Shown: in pieces, positions 63,689-64,000 of the stretch
How the letters are laid out: every line of letters begins with the position of its first letter
Position numbering within the stretch: position 1 is the stretch's first letter
From: an uncultured Muribaculaceae bacterium
GTDB taxonomy: Bacteria; Bacteroidota; Bacteroidia; Bacteroidales; Muribaculaceae
DNA length: 64,000 nucleotides
Assembly (NCBI GenBank): GCA_947625935.1
Contig: CANQQE010000008.1
Span: 1 to 64,000 of the forward strand
Direction: 5' to 3'
Position numbers and translations under genes: made by a program
The notes under the pieces: generated by a model
The model's input: the letters and a program-made list of their open reading frames with translations, nothing else
Databases searched by the model: none
What the model was told of the DNA's origin: nothing

Positions 63689-64000
63689 TTATGATGGTTG
63701 GCTGATGAATTTCTCGGCGGTGGCAATGTCGCCCGCATGGTCCACATCGACAATTTTGTCAAACGGGAAGGCGCGCAGATCCAGACCGTCGTCGACGAGA
63801 GCGCGCTGATAGTTGCGCATTCTCGAAACGCCGCTGTCCATGCACCGGCGCAGTGTGTCGAGCGCGGGAGCGGTGAGGCCGTAAACCCCCCCAGAGATAT
63901 ATCTGACCCCTTCAAACGGTTCGTCGCGGAAAGCGGTGATGCGGTCGTCGGCGTCAACATCTATATAGAGCGGTTTCTCGTCGTCGATAAACGAGGTGAC
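63689..64000 (-). CDS. nucleotidyltransferase, partial at the window end
   Basis: This is the C-terminal 103 residues of a gene that runs off the window. Translation of the minus strand from base 64000 gives an open frame with LYIDVDADDRITAFRDEPF, ISGGVYGLTAPALD and FPFDKIVDVDHAGDIATAEKF, ending at TAA (63691-63689). This is the pattern of NTP-transferase (sugar-phosphate nucleotidyltransferase-like) domains. It is the most upstream gene seen of the inositol-lipid cluster, 26 bases before the ATP-grasp gene. A competing open frame at 63685-63960 is a shadow. The product may activate inositol phosphate or another head group. Confidence 0.72.
   Translation of the reverse strand, partial: VTSFIDDEKPLYIDVDADDRITAFRDEPFEGVRYISGGVYGLTAPALDTLRRCMDSGVSRMRNYQRALVDDGLDLRAFPFDKIVDVDHAGDIATAEKFISQPS

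Overview
The window looks like chromosomal DNA from a gut-type Bacteroidales bacterium, most likely Muribaculaceae or a close relative. This is a judgement from gene content and style, not a database match. Supporting signs are promoters of the Bacteroidota form TTTG-N20-TAnnTTTG, a PorZ-like propeller protein, a BspA-type leucine-rich repeat protein, WbqC, YfhO, an inositol-lipid gene cluster, and short C-terminal tails that resemble type IX secretion sorting signals. I see no rRNA, tRNA, CRISPR array or transposase.

Layout. 0.2-1.9 kb: a secreted leucine-rich repeat protein. 2.0-12.4 kb: nine tightly packed leftward genes behind one good promoter. They encode a small membrane protein, a 1033-residue tubulin/FtsZ-like GTPase, a zinc-ribbon membrane-anchored protein, three exported proteins of unknown function, a sulfatase-modifying-type domain lacking the family's catalytic cysteines, a calcineurin-like phosphoesterase and a DUF4886 protein. 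I regard this as the best candidate for an undescribed system. 12.4-15.8 kb: the AspT/AspD aspartate-alanine exchange and decarboxylation pair. 16.2-22.3 kb: an AT-rich cluster with two acyl carrier proteins, FkbH, ketoacyl synthase III, a short-chain reductase, an AAC(3)-type N-acyltransferase and a polysaccharide deacetylase split by a 16-bp tandem repeat in a way that predicts on/off switching. 22.3-29.9 kb: an unknown protein, PorZ, RdgB, LeuS and NadA.

29.9-30.3 kb: an AT-rich gap with four exact copies and one near copy of TTATCAACA. Genes diverge from it, and the G/C bias of same-strand genes changes sign across it, so I propose the chromosomal replication origin (oriC). 30.3-37.3 kb: rightward genes for a secreted GH13 enzyme, LysS, GpsA and a porin-like protein. 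37.3-40.3 kb: leftward DapB, LepB and WbqC. 40.4-45.3 kb: YfhO, a methyltransferase-like protein, XerD and an ORF6N gene bounded by 14-bp direct repeats. 45.4-51 kb: a large secreted protein, SerS, a YqeY protein and a Ca/Na exchanger, all leftward. 51-59.5 kb: polyprenyl synthase, an AraC-type regulator, carboxynorspermidine dehydrogenase, and a TolC/HlyD/two-permease export operon without its own ATPase. 59.5-64 kb: the inositol phospholipid cluster (inositol-phosphate synthase, HAD phosphatase, CDP-alcohol phosphatidyltransferase, ATP-grasp protein, and a nucleotidyltransferase cut by the window end).

How the parts may work together. The tubulin-like operon pairs a cytosolic filament-type GTPase with membrane and periplasmic partners, as a trans-envelope device would. 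The 16-22 kb cluster can be read as a pathway that makes a short hydroxyacyl chain on a carrier protein and transfers it to a sugar amine exposed by the switchable deacetylase. Both readings are inferences.
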